Assembly (NCBI GenBank): GCA_900239685.1
Contig: OENT01000160.1
Location: 62,001-126,000, forward strand
Length of the DNA: 64,000 nucleotides
Direction of reading: 5' to 3'
Source: Rotaria macrura
Taxonomy: Eukaryota > Rotifera > Eurotatoria > Philodinida > Philodinidae
In this document: positions 1 to 12,883 of the stretch, piece after piece
Layout of the letters: every line of letters starts with the position of its first letter
Position numbering within the stretch: position 1 is the stretch's first letter
The notes under the pieces: generated by a model
Databases searched by the model: none
Told to the model about the DNA's origin: nothing
What the model saw: only the letters and a program-made list of their open reading frames with translations
Program-made: the position numbers and the translations under genes

Positions 1-2751
1 TAATTGTTTCTGTGATACAACAAATAATGGATCATCAGAATATGTTTACTTACTGGGAGAAAACGGCTATGTTTTCTGGATATTTCAAAGTAGTTTACTT
101 CACTCATGAATCGTTTCAAGTATCTGAAGTTAATATTAAAGATATTTTAAATAAACAAATAGCCTATATTGACAACATACCTATGCCTAAAGAAAAGACA
201 AAAAATTTTTCGAACGCTATGGATAACCTTATTACAACTAGACAGCATCCAGAATTAGCTATTATTCGTTGTAAATATCCGTATACATTGGACACTAAAA
301 TTAGTTTATTCGGACGGACAGATTTAGTAAAAAAAACTAAAAAACAATTACAATCAATTGTTCACAAACATACAATACAAGTATTTCAATTGAGAATGAA
401 TGCAAATCAAGTGACTATATTCAAAATCTACTTTTATAGATGTTACAATTTATCTATATTTATTCTAGCATGAATATCTATTAGAAAATTGTACTGAACA
501 AATAAAAGATATCGAAGATGAATATAAAGATGATTGTGTTAAAATACGAATGCGACAAAAAGATTTTAGTGCACCACAATATTTAATTGAAAATATTAAA
601 CAAAGAATAAAAGAACTTATGATTCAAACAACTATACTTCAATATGAAAGAATTGAAAATCCTATAGTAATCACTGATGATATCAATACAGAATTCCATC
701 GAATTGCTGGATATAATTATTGTCGAATAGAAAAAATCGAAACAAAATCTGAAATAAAACTTTATTCTATACCAAAATCATTATTGAAAACATCGCATGT
801 ATCAAGTTCGATTCTTCAACAATCGAACGAATTCATTTCATCGTTGTCACTGAGAAAAGTATCAATAGCCAATGGTTCAGTTGAAATTTATTTAACACAA
901 CAAAGTAGTTCGATACCGGTGAGATGAATATGTTTCGTTTTGGTTTGATGTTCAGCTAGTTTCAATCATAGAAAGTAGATTTTTACGTAGCCACTTCTGA
1001 TAAGATTGAGTTCGACGATGCCATCTGATCTGTTACATTCGTTTTGCACTACTTTCAATGTGACGTTTTCTTTACCTAACGGTAGACATAGGTTGATGAG
1101 CGTCAGTGTGTGAGTTTAAAATTCGTATCCTATCGTAATGTTTATTTTATATTTTAGAGAGACGTTACGATTATTTCATCTCAAGCAGGAGCTGTTGAAG
1201 AAAGCATCGACTATAGGAGTGAGAATGGATATTATGAAATGAAAACAGGTAGAAAATTTATATTTCATCGTTGGTCACCGATACTATCGAATGATGAGAA
1301 AACCATTCAAAAATTAAAAAAATCAATTGCCGAATTTATTTCTTCGGCTCTACAGAGTACAGCGACATGTTTTAATAATGTACAAAAAGTAGCTTTTCTA
1401 ACAAATGAATGGGGAATTATTGGCACTCAACAACAACAGGAACTATTTGCCGATTGTCTTATTACTGAAGTGAAACGAGAAATTGAAACAAGAAAAATCG
1501 ATTGGCGAATATTATTCATTTTTAATAATCAACAGGCAGATTTCTACAAAGAATTTTATCAAATCTTAATCAAATTTCAAAATGATCAAGATGGTTTTGC
1601 TCAATTTTCTTCATCAGTATCAAGTATGTATTGACATACTTCTGTTTTGTTTCTTGCAATCATTGATTTGATTTCAAAAAAATATTGCTTTAGCAATCTT
1701 TCAGTGAAACGTGATCCTAAACTAATTTTTCAAGTTGATAGAGTTTAATTTTGCATCAAAAGACTAAGTTTGGTTTATCACACATGAAATATTTTCATAA
1801 GAAAAAGAAGTACAAATCTCATTGGAATTGAGCTAACAGTTTATTTTTAAAATAGCGATGCAAATAACATTAGCAACATCATCAGATTTCAATCGTATCA
1901 AATGTGAAAATGAAATTAACACTTATGTTCAACAATATATTGTGCTTCGTAGAAATTTACCTAACGATTTCGATATAAGACAATGGAATCAACACATGAT
2001 AAATGCTTTTTATAAATATTGTTTGTGTAAATCAATATTACCAAGCACCAATCTAATGTCTACGTCACAAATGTATCTCATCGGTTCAATCCCATCTGTT
2101 GAACAAGCCATGGAAAAATATAAATTAATGTCGGAAATTTTCCAAGAAAATTCATCAATACAAATTCCACCACCCGTCACTCCTAGAACTTCAACTCGAG
2201 GAAAACCTCGTTCAAATCAAATGACTCTTAGTGCTTACAATATTTATTTTACTTATTGTCAACACGATCAAACTATTTGTAATCGTATAACTACTTGTCT
2301 AATTGGTGAAGGTTATTCCATATATGATGCATTATCAAACTCGTCAGAGTTTCAAAAATTCATAGACAAATCGGATGTTGTTCTAATTTGTTTCAGTGAA
2401 AACTATTCGGAAAATGCACAGTGTATAGCAGAACTAAATTATGCAAAATCAAAAAGTAAAAAACTAATTCCGTTCGTCGTTAGAAACAATACAAAAGAAA
2501 GTTGTTGGCTTGCTTCACTTACAATGTTAGAATCATTCTACGATGTTTTTGATATTGAAATTGATATTGAATTCAACAATGATTTCGACCTCGAATATGA
2601 TAAATTACTATCTAGATTGGTAAGTTTGATTTTAGAATATTATTCGATCAAGATTATTATTCTATTCTTCGACCGACCATAATAATTAACCAAAAACCAA
2701 GTAATAATACGATTAATACAGTCTATCTTTTAGGCAGAAGTTGATGAGTAA
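1..2751 (+). CDS. PARP14-like protein with KH-like segments, degenerate macro domain and C-terminal TIR domain (5' partial)
   Basis: The reading frame is open from base 3, so the gene starts upstream of the window. Four exons join in frame: 3-410, 469-918, 1158-1623 and 1856-2619, then a last short exon 2734-2751 ending in TAA. Introns are 411-468, 919-1157, 1624-1855 and 2620-2733, all GT-AG. The first two exons resemble the KH-like repeats of PARP10/14 (for example SLFGRTDLVKKTKKQLQ, then APQYLIENIKQRIKEL). The third carries the C-terminal half of a macro-type fold (KVAFLTNEWGI, then KIDWRILFIF) but lacks the NAAN and glycine-loop motifs that bind ADP-ribose. Exon four has another KH-like stretch, then a TIR domain from about 2230 (YNIYFTYCQHDQ, VVLICFSENYSENAQCIAEL). 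The Glu in CIAEL lies where TIR NADases such as SARM1 have the catalytic Glu. PARP14 itself ends in WWE and a PARP catalytic domain; here the TIR takes that place. An NADase or signalling role is inferred. Confidence 0.75.
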
Positions 2752-3093
2752 AGAATTAACAAAAATATTCAGCTTAGACTCCATCTAAATACTAGAGGAT
2801 TTATTGTCAGTAGTGTAAACACACATGGATTACCGAAATTCGCTGAAATCACATATTCGTCCTGGATTTTAACTGAACTAGGCAGTTTAGACACGTTACC
2901 CTAACCGAAGAGGAAGAAGCTGACTCAGCTCTGACAAATTTACTAGACCTTAAAAAAGTTGAATGATTTGGATAGAAGAGAACTTATGGCACTTTACTTT
3001 TACACACAAGCTGTGGTGTTTGTCTTGTTCAAATAAAATAAGCTTCTATGTATGCTTGTTTAAGACCATATCTTTTCATGATTAATATTTTAG
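2752..3093. other. Short intergenic gap, possible lost or unresolved upstream exon
   Basis: This gap separates the TIR gene from the next reading frame. A short acidic open stretch (TEEEEADSALTNLLDLKK, about 2903-2957) is followed by a GT and could be an upstream exon of the next gene. It has no clear ATG, and stops surround it. The rest shows nothing recognisable. Confidence 0.3.
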
Positions 3094-4029
3094 TTACGCC
3101 ATACGAAACCTGGTGTTACAGGTAAAAACTATTCGGACACAAAGTGTTTACCGGCAATCACTCGACATGATGAAGATATTGAAGAAGCTGCTTTTGGTTA
3201 CAAATCGATTGCCTTGCAAAAAGTGACGCCTAAGGAACGTTACGAACGTGAAACAACATATCGTCAACAATTGGCTAAACGATTTGAGAATGAAAAGCTT
3301 TCAAATGATGAAATAGATTTGTTAGTCGGAACATTGAAGAATGTTGTTGATGATATAGAAAGCACGCTTCGAGAAGAAGATCATGACACATATGAACTAG
3401 TCAAAAAAGATTGGAAGCTAGGTAAGAACTTTGAATTGGTCACATTGTCATATGCATGAAAGTTTTTGCCATGCCTAGATAAGTATACTTTATATTATAT
3501 TCGTGAACTCTTGAATTCCATTAAACGGTGGTTGAGCAAATCATCAAGTGTAATTCGAGGAAACATTGCACCGTTCACACCTACCGGAGATATAAATGAT
3601 GCTACTTTCATTATTGATCAACCATCCTACGATCAATTGTTCGATCAAAATTTAAAGCCATTAGAATTTCTGCCTACCAATAAATACTTTTCATTCGTTT
3701 ATATCAATTCAGGTTCATGTTTTAACAATGAAGAATCACATGACTACTTTCAAAAGTTACTTGCAAATATGAAACCAATAAATAGCATGGAAACAAAAAT
3801 GGACGATAACGACATTGCTTGGGATACAGTTTCCTTGTTTCATGCCAACAATAGTCAAGATGAAGATGGCATTGATGATGAATGGAAAACACCCGAGCAA
3901 ATAAAAAAGCTTGAACAACTTGACAATCCAAATCGTATTTGGAAAAAGACACGAAAAGCAGAACATTTTATTCAACAAAAACTTAAGAATATTCTTGAAT
4001 TAAAAGCACTATGTGAAAAATCGGTATAA
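3094..4029 (+). CDS. Unrecognised protein, two exons, 5' end unclear
   Basis: The frame opens after a TTTTAG acceptor at 3093 and runs 3094-3421. A 57-bp GT-AG intron (3422-3478) follows, then 3479-4029, with stop TAA. The join keeps frame and gives about 292 residues. No methionine occurs early in the first exon, so the true start must lie in an upstream exon or be lost. The protein is charged and probably helical: the first exon has VTPKERYERETTYRQQLAKR, and the C-terminus is lysine-rich (DEWKTPEQIKKLEQL). I recognise no family. An alternative last intron (donor 4024, acceptor 4052) would change only the last residues and stop at 4067. The next gene starts 38 bp downstream, which suggests linked expression. 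It could also be a decayed N-terminal piece of the downstream ARM-TIR gene. Confidence 0.45.
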
Positions 4030-4067
4030 TTCTTTTTTCTTTTCTTTTTCAGATGAAAATAATTTAA
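4030..4067 (+). promoter_or_regulatory. Candidate trans-splice acceptor between two closely spaced genes
   Basis: Between the stop of the upstream gene and the ATG at 4068 lies an almost pure pyrimidine tract ending in TTTTTCAG at 4052, then 15 bases with an in-frame TAA just before the ATG. Rotifers are known to add a spliced leader in trans. A polypyrimidine-AG in a 38-bp gap is the expected layout for a downstream operon gene. An ordinary cis intron acceptor for the upstream gene (donor GTATAA at 4024) is the alternative. Confidence 0.45.
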
Positions 4068-7000
4068 ATGGATTCATTACTAATTCAACATGCATCAATT
4101 GTTCGTCGGCTTCGCCGAAAAAACTTCTGTGTAAACATTACTGAAATAAAATCTTTCTTTGACGAAATCGTAGCCTTCATCAAAAATCTTATTTGTAATA
4201 TTAATCAGAAAAATTATGGTTTAGATCTTTTATCAATCATTTGTGATGACCTATCATTTATAAACAGTCTTAAACTATTTTATCATCCAGTTCTAATTAA
4301 TCATCCAGTATTTATCTATATCGGACGAACATTAGAAATGTTATTAATAAAATGTAATCACATACGATCAATACCAATGACAAAATCCGAAGAAGATTGT
4401 TTCTATTCAACAAGTTATATGATCACACAACTTTGTTTACATCAACATGAATCTATAGAATCGTTCTATGAATCTATATCAAATGAAATTTTTCCTATAA
4501 CAGATAATATAAATGTAAGAGATGAAACAATTAATGAAAACAATCGAAAATCCAATCCTATAGCAGGTAAACCGAATTTAAAAGTTATCAGTCTACCTCC
4601 GAACGCACCTAAAGCACGTCCATTTGAAGACAAACAATATGATATGACAAAAATAATCGATCGAAGAACATTCCATAATCAAACCCTTCCAAAGTCAATT
4701 GAAACACTGATTGAACCTGTAATGATACCATCAACTCCCGCAGCAGACTTACCATTAAAGGAATATCAAGAAGTATTTGTAACAGACTCGTTTATAAATA
4801 AACTCATACGTTCTATTGATGATTTGTCACGAAATCAATATGCTCAATATCATGTTAAATATAAAGTCATCGATCGACTTGTTCGTCTTTGCTCAAAATT
4901 AAATATTGTCGATAGATTATTTGATACGATTGTTAAATGTCTACGTTCGAAATTCTATCGAGAAATGTTTACAACTATTGAACATCAACAATATCGTCTA
5001 AGTCCAAAACAATTATTTTTTATCTATCGATGTCCACAATTCATCATGCAACACGAATTTCAACAACAAGAACAAATTCCGCAAGTCTTATGTGAAATGA
5101 TGATTGTTGCTACGAAACCGATCATTGAAAACATTTTATCCACTAATGGTAATTCAATTCTATTTCTGTACATTTTCAATGTGTTTAGATTAGAAAGAAG
5201 ATTTTAACAATAATATCGAGTGAAGATCATCATAGATGAGAACTCAACTATTTAGTATAGCACATTCGTTCACACCGTTGTCGACCCAATGCAGTAGATT
5301 CTGAATATCACACAAGTGCAGACATCACCAACATGATTACGGTCACGTGCGATCAAAATGATTTAAGGTTTATAAGTTCAAAAATTCGTAGCCAAAAGGA
5401 TGAATAATGATCGGTCTGTTGGACCTTTGTCCATGTGATTGTAGTTTCGTTATTCTTTAGAAACTGGTCAAGTTCAATTCATGTTAATAATTTAAACACT
5501 ATGCTTTATAGAAATAAGTATTTGATCGTGTATCAAACCGTTAGGAAATCATTTTCGATGATAATTTAACCTATTGATATGAATTAAATACAGACTATCA
5601 TCATAGAGATTAAGTGAAGTTTCACAAACTAGTATAGTATTAGAAGAAAATCGAAGATATTACTACTTGTCACCATATATCCTTACTAAGCAGAAGTGTT
5701 CAAGTGACAGAGTAGGTCAGGCTGCGAAAAAGTCATTATGTGAATACCTTCATTACTTAGTGAAATATTGCTAGTGTCATAGACAGATACATTACTCATG
5801 AATCATGAGAAATCCACATTTCACTCACACCGATGATCGTGACTGCTACTAAAAACTCAATATCACGAAACTCTCTTATCACTAGACTTAAAAAATTTCT
5901 TCATTGACGATCTCAGCTATGTATACCTTGCTATGGTTCGACGGAATCATTTTCTGAATAGTTCATAAAAGATAAATAATTACAAAAAATGTCATGTTTT
6001 CAAGAAATTATTAAAGGAGAAAATCTATTTTTCGATCCCATGCAAGCGTTCCATTTCCACATTTTTTTTTTAATTTGAAGGCGATGAACTTGATAAAAAT
6101 GACTATCAAGATCGAGAACTAGCTTTTTATGCTTTACGTTGTCATTTGGAATTTCTTAATTATTTCTCATTAACGGCGTCCGGTCGACAGTATTTCATAA
6201 AAAATAATATCATCGATGAAATGATGAGCATACTGGGGCACGATACATTAATTGATGGTGCATTTACAAATCAAGAACTGTTTAATGTAGATGTTGCTGT
6301 TATTGGATACACGTTAATGTTATTTTATAATTTAGCCTATGAAAAACACATATTTACAATATTGAAAAAAAAGGATTTTCATGGTATTTATAAAAAATTA
6401 GAATCTTCGACAGATCATACTATCAACTTTGCATGTAAGACTCTATCAACCATTTTAAGTCATGATCAAATAAGTGAAGAAAATGAACCAATGAAATTAA
6501 AAAAACTTTATGCTGAATCTCTTGAAACCAATGTTACTAAACGAAACCAACCAGAGGAAAAGAGTGTACGAACATATGTTAAAGGTAAACTTGTTCTTTT
6601 GTTTACGGAACATACAGTAGAATTTCTTATATGCTTTGTCTTAGAGCTGGATGATAATGTAAAACTTAGATTTTTAAATGAAACATATTTAACAAGTTTA
6701 AGTGAAGAAATTGAACATTTGTCTACAAGTGACCATGCATCAAATGCATCGAAATATAAAAATACTGGACGACGTGTTCGTGTTGTTGCAAAACAAGAAA
6801 CCAAAGAAGTCGAATCTTTGCTAGATTCAATACTTCAATGTTTAAATTCAAAATTTTACTTGGCAGTTTTCGAAAACATTGATCTTAATCAAACAAAAGC
6901 TGTGTCAAGAAGTATACTATCCAATCGTAGTCTTGCAGCGAAACATATATTTTTCATGCGTGAATGTCCAGAATTTCTCTTTCGACATGATTATAAACGA

Positions 7001-9208
7001 CGAAAAATTACAGCCGAAAGTCTAGGCAAAAAAATGTTGGAATACACGAAAATAATCTTCGAGCAACATTTATCTATTCTAATCAGTGACGAAGGTAAGA
7101 TTTAATTCATCGCATACAAAAATATAAAAACGAATACAATTGTGTATAGTACTAAAATCGATATATACCATCAGATTCTAATCTAGAATCGTCATGTTTT
7201 CAGGGTCGTATATACCGTATTGAAATACTGTAATAAGCGTTTTAGTAATTGAGAACGATTCATTGTCGTTTTTTCATCACTTGCTGACAAATGAAATCAT
7301 TTTATTATTCAGAGATCTAGCCAATGAACTAATACAAATGGTAACGTCAATCAATATTCGAGTTTCTTGGAAATGAAGTCGATTGCCGAAACTTTGGAAT
7401 TATAGCACATTCGAACGTATGCCACAGTACACAAAGAGTGGGCGGAGAGGGAGGGGGAAGAGAAAGATTGATGGCCCTGGAGCTTTTCACTATCTTGAAG
7501 AATGAATATTGAATTGAAGGTTTAACTGCATTTCTATTAAACTCTAAAAAAATAACAATCGAACATGTTCTGAAGAATCTTTTGCTTTTGAAACTTATGA
7601 GAAAGATTGTATACTTAACACAGTATAAAGTCTTCAACGCCATAGAATATTGAAAGAAAGTTTCAGTGTTGAGCTGTACTCAAACTTGTGTCATGAGTAT
7701 ACTAGAAAAATAAAACACATTCCAATAAACGAAGTCGAACGGATTACATATAATATTATCACAGACGGTCAGATCAATTTGATAGATTCATAGCATATGT
7801 CTGATTTTGATTAAGGTGGAAGAATTATCGATGATACAAAAGCAGCACGAATGGCAGCATTGAGCTATCATATAAAAATGTTAAATCATTTTGCATTGAT
7901 AAAATCTATACGAAGAGAATACCTATCATTACCAATCATCGATCAATTATTGTTAGTATTAAAAGATCAGTCATTAATTGATAGCGGTGGACGTATTGCT
8001 AATGCTAAAATTGGAGTTGTTGAACAAGCTTTGATACTTTTATATAATCTGGGTGTGGAACATGATATACTTTCAATTTTAAAAAGAAAAAATGTTTCCG
8101 ACATTGTTTTACAACTACGTCAAGTTAAAGATAAGCCCATACATTTCATGTCTCATTTCTTATTGATAATGCTGGAAAGTGGTATCTATCGTAATATACA
8201 TGATCCACATTTATTATCAAAAACTTGTGTTGAATATATTGATAAATGTGTCAAAGAACCGAGACAATGCTTTCAAAGTCTAAAATTACATCGTCTGTTG
8301 AAACATATCGAAAGTAAATTGCAACTAACTAGGAACGGTTATTCTTCACAATGAATACTTTCTTTTCTAGTTATTCTTAACAATGATATATTTACAGAGA
8401 GTCTTGCTGAAGAGAAAGAAGGTATTTCTGTTATGACAAAATGTGTTTGTGTAAATCATTGGAACGAGAGAAATATCGACGAGAGAAGTCGAGATGAGCA
8501 AAAACAAAAACTTTTCAAAACAATACAAAAATCTGCTGTATTTATTATTTGGAGACTTTCATTTTATGGACCAACAACAAGCAAAAAATTGAAGACCAAC
8601 GATTCGTTCATCGAACAACTTCTCATACTTCTAAATGGAGATTCGGAAAAATCGAAACAAAATGCACGTGCAATCATTTGGAGATTAGGTAGTGAAGAAA
8701 CAATACGATTAGAACAAACAGAAAAAGAAAAAAATAAACAAAGTTCCAAAGATGATACAATAAATGATGACCAACTTTTTGCAAACGATGAATGGGATGA
8801 ATCGATTCCATACGATCTTCTACTGAGTTATAGTGACAATGTTAATGATAAAATTTTAACTATGAAGATTCAAAGTCGTCTTTTATCAAGAGGTTATCGA
8901 GTCTATAATGAAAAACAAGGAAAACATCGTTTAGATTCAATGAAAAAGGCAGTAGCAAAAAAAAGCCTATTCTTGCTTGTTTATCATCATCGTTCCGTGC
9001 ATCGAAAATTTGCATGGCTGAAATTGAATGTGCAAATCAAAATTCAAGTCCAATCATTCCAATTATTGTTGAAACAAAATATAAAATACAAGGATGGTTA
9101 AAGCATATTATCGGTGATACACAGCCTATCGATGTAACAAACAAAAATTTTAAGGAGGAACTTTATAAACTTTCTGAAGAAATCGAAAAGACCAAAAGTT
9201 CAGATTAG
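4068..9208 (+). CDS. ARM/helical-repeat protein with C-terminal TIR domain, internally duplicated, one apparent frameshift
   Basis: Exons 4068-5148, 6081-7094, 7816-8313 and 8371-9208 join in frame (all introns phase 1, GT-AG; introns 932, 721 and 57 bp). The ATG at 4068 follows an in-frame TAA. The first about 860 residues are helical repeats of ARM type. A long unit occurs twice: KCLRSKFYREMF, then RCPQFIMQHEF, then YFSLTA in the first copy, against QCLNSKFYLAVF, then ECPEFLFRHDY, then HFALIKS in the second. The introns at 5149 and 7095 fall at the same place and phase in the two copies. The last exon carries a TIR domain (YDLLLSYSDNVNDK). It reads in one frame to about 8977 and then in another, giving CLSSSFRASKICMAEIECAN up to stop 9208. 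The summed exon length is one base short of a multiple of three. Unshifted, the product stops at 9101, about 1107 residues, without the putative catalytic Glu region. SARM1 has a similar ARM-to-TIR order (with SAM between); a NADase or scaffold role is inferred. Confidence 0.75.
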
Positions 9209-12200
9209 AATATTTTGTTGAGAATGAAACATCTTACGTTGTAATTCATAACAATGCACGAGAATGCCAGTCTGAAATATGACATGCTTAGGTATTTTCG
9301 GTGTATGTTGTATGACGAGAACTGAACACTTCATTCGTATTTCTTGTTGAATGGATTTTTCGTTCGCATATAGTGTTCTTTAACCTTATCGCGTCGAATG
9401 AAAATTTTCTAGCCTTATTTATTTCTCGCTTTATGTCACTGATACTTTTTGGCTTAATATTCACGTTGTTTTGATAGTATTGCAGCTATTGATTCACTTC
9501 AAGAGTCGAGCCATGAGTTTCGCAATAGACTATTAAACTGTGTTCACACCGGTATTTGTCCGATAACTACTGTCGTGTCTCTAGTTATGTATTGTATGGA
9601 GAGAAAAAAGAATCCTTCTGGTTCTTTTATAACTGTCACACCCGATTTTTCGTCGATGCCCTTCCGTATTATAGATCTATGTACGAGCCATTATGCTCAG
9701 ATCGATGTCGAACATGTGATGAATTTTCATTAGTAAAATCTATCTTGAAATTGATCTTATTTCTATAAAAAAAACAGTCTCTATTTCTTTCAAATCATTG
9801 ACAGCGAAATTCGACAGTACCGCTATCGATAGTGTGGATGAACTTGTGATATGACCGTAGATTATTTTCTTAGAAGCTATAGCCTAATGTATGAATAGAT
9901 TTTGCACTGCTCATATGTAACTGGTACTAATTCACATATACAATGGCTTGCAAAATCATTTCTACAAATAAGTTTCACTACTGCTCCGACCGGCAACATT
10001 CTTTTTTTGTTAGTTTCAGAATGATTCAATCGCCCACAAACAATTCTACACAGTGTTACTGTTTAATAATTTGTCCATTCCTCTTCGAAGGAAAAATACA
10101 GAACAGAATTTTAAAATATTCCAAGTCAAAAAATCAATTGTACTTTTCCAAGGGTTTGTTTATTGTTTCTTCCGATTATGTAAATCCATAATAAATGAAA
10201 TTATGCCCAATGAGCGTCTTACATGGTGACCGCCACTTTTAAGCAAGTTCCTTAAATTTTCAATGAATTAGAGGACTAGTCGATTTTTGCCGTAATCCTG
10301 AACTTTTCGAAAATGTTTGAATCTTTTTATCTGTGGTTCTTTCTCGTTTCACGATTGCTTATGCAACATGAAATCAATATCTGTTTGTTACAATAGATGA
10401 TAGAAGAGGTCTAAGCCGTAAAATATAATTCTAGTGTGTAACTGATTTTTTGCTTTCGAATTTTTAGAATTCTGCTGTATTTTTCATGTGAAGAGGAATA
10501 GCTAAATTATTGAAAAATTACACGGTGCAAAATTCTTTGTGGACTGTCGAAGCATACCAAAAATAACATAAAAAAAGGATCCTATCTGATGGAGTAGTAG
10601 TGAAAATAATATGTCAAAGTTTTTTTGTTTTTGTTAATCACTGTATCAATATGACGTTCATTTCGGCATTCGTTGATTCGAGCTTCTATTCCATGAAATC
10701 ATCTTATTTAGAACATGTTCTTCACAGCTGAATTTTCTGTGTCGATCCCATTACTTTGAAAAACAAAATCATAGACTGTAACGTAAACTAAATGCTTTTT
10801 ATAATTTTCATAGGAAAAGTATTTCAAAACATCAAACACATGTATGAAAGAAAAATAAAATAAAGCTGATTTCTTGAAAAGAACACAAACTTCTGACTAG
10901 CATGACAATTTCTCTTCCTACGTCTGAGATTTATTTTCTCTATTGCAATTCAACGAACATTACTCAGACATAAAAATCAAGAAAATAGATATTATTGACA
11001 GTTTCGACATGATAAATATTTTACACACCTTTCATTTTGTCTATTTCAATCTGCTTACAACATAACTTGTTCATGTATCTATCAACAATCCAGATACTTC
11101 AACTTCTAGACATGTTTTGTTTTTGTTCTAGATAGATCGACATTTTGTCTTGTGTTGATAAACATTAAATAACAAGGTTAGTTCTTATTCATGTAGATAT
11201 TTATTTTTGTTTTCTAGAATATGCTTGAAATATTCAATGAGCCGAAGTTAACATTTGATGGTAGTGAAAAGCATATTTCTATGAGGTCTTCGAATTTCAT
11301 AAGAACAACAAAATCTGTATCATCCGTTTATTTTTCGGCATGACGTTTACATTCGATAATTCTAGATATCATGAAATGAGTTTCAACGAACAACGTATAT
11401 ACGTGTGTCATAAGTAATTATATTGTAACAGTAATTTCGATGATATAAACATATCGACTATTGTCCATATGAATAAGTTTCTTCGAAAAAATACTGAACA
11501 GGGAATAACTTCTATCATTTGAATGACTCATGGAAAACTATGGCATACGACAGTCAATAAAATAATTGAAAATCAATACTAAGTTAGTAACTTTGTAACT
11601 ATATAAAGAATTTAAAGAGTTGTATAGAGAAAAATTTGCTCGGAGAGAAACAATTGAAGCTATTTTATGTATAAAAATGCCTTGTGTTCGAATGATTTCG
11701 TTCTAAATGAATAATACCTTCATTTTCAAGAACTATAAATATATGTATAAGTGGGTGGGATGATTTGTTTAAAATATGAGTAGTAACAAGGTTTCTACTG
11801 ATCGTTGAAGAGAAAAGGCATAGCGTGTAAAGTAGAAGGCAATAGTTTCTTTAATAATATGTTTATTTAGTTTCTATTTTCCTTTTTCTTTTTCATTCGT
11901 TCTTTGAATTGCTGTAAAACATGTTTGTCGACCTCCAATTTTGTTTTCCTGTGCATGTCTGCCTTTCGGTTGAAGCTTTCGATGAAGCATGATACTCAAT
12001 GGGACACTTACAAAAGTTTTTATTCTACGAATAAAAACTGTATGTGTTATTGCTATGAATCGAACCTGTTCACTGTTGAACTGCACGTATACAACTGATC
12101 ATTCGTACCCATTGTTTTTACTACCAAATTTCATTCTTAGTGACTAGATTTCTATGAACTTGAATACTGAGTCAGGTATCTAGTCACTTTCTTTTCAACA

Positions 12201-12883
12201 TATGTCTTGTTCAAATACAACTAATCGATGATAGAGAGCAATCACTAACATTTTCATGCATAGAAGTATGTTTATGGGATATTATAGAATTTTCTAGCCT
12301 TGTAAGATTCAACACATTTCTTCAATCAAATATTTTAACTACTTTTCAAACAACAAAGAAAAACAGTTTGTATAGATATTTTCACGACACCTACATGCTT
12401 CGTTGATTTTACCAACTTTTTATAAATTACAATGTAGATACGTATGGTAAGATTGAATTTTTGTTTAGATTCTTTATTTCATTAATGATTTACAATATAC
12501 ACTCTATTTTCAACTATAATGAGAATGTCAAACATATTACCAGACGTATTTTCATACAGTAAAAAAGAATCACCAAACAGCTTTCTTGAATCTATTGCTT
12601 GAGAGTTCGAAATTGAAGAAATCTACATCGAACTCGATGTTTTCAGATAATTTCTCAGTATCAAAATATTAGTCTCGATTGAACAATAAAATCTTAATAC
12701 TTTTTCTCTCGAAGTCATAATTTCAAGAGTGACGATTTTGCAGAAAAACTTAGTTTCCATCATCGAATCATTTCAATTTACGGAAGAATCGTTTTTTCAG
12801 AAACCGTTTAGAGTTTCATTGTTACGAATAAAAATAAAAAACAATAAACCTCATCTATTCACTATTCTTTACAAGTATCCAAC
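9209..12883. other. Gene-poor intergenic stretch
   Basis: AT-rich sequence with only short, unsupported open frames (such as 9556-9768 and 9943-10191), no recognisable protein motif and no splice-compatible exon chain. I see no structural repeat here apart from the foldback that begins at its right edge. Confidence 0.6.

Noticed and set aside
9556-10191. Two short plus-strand frames after the ARM-TIR gene
   Set aside because: No recognisable motif and no splice partners; their length is expected by chance.
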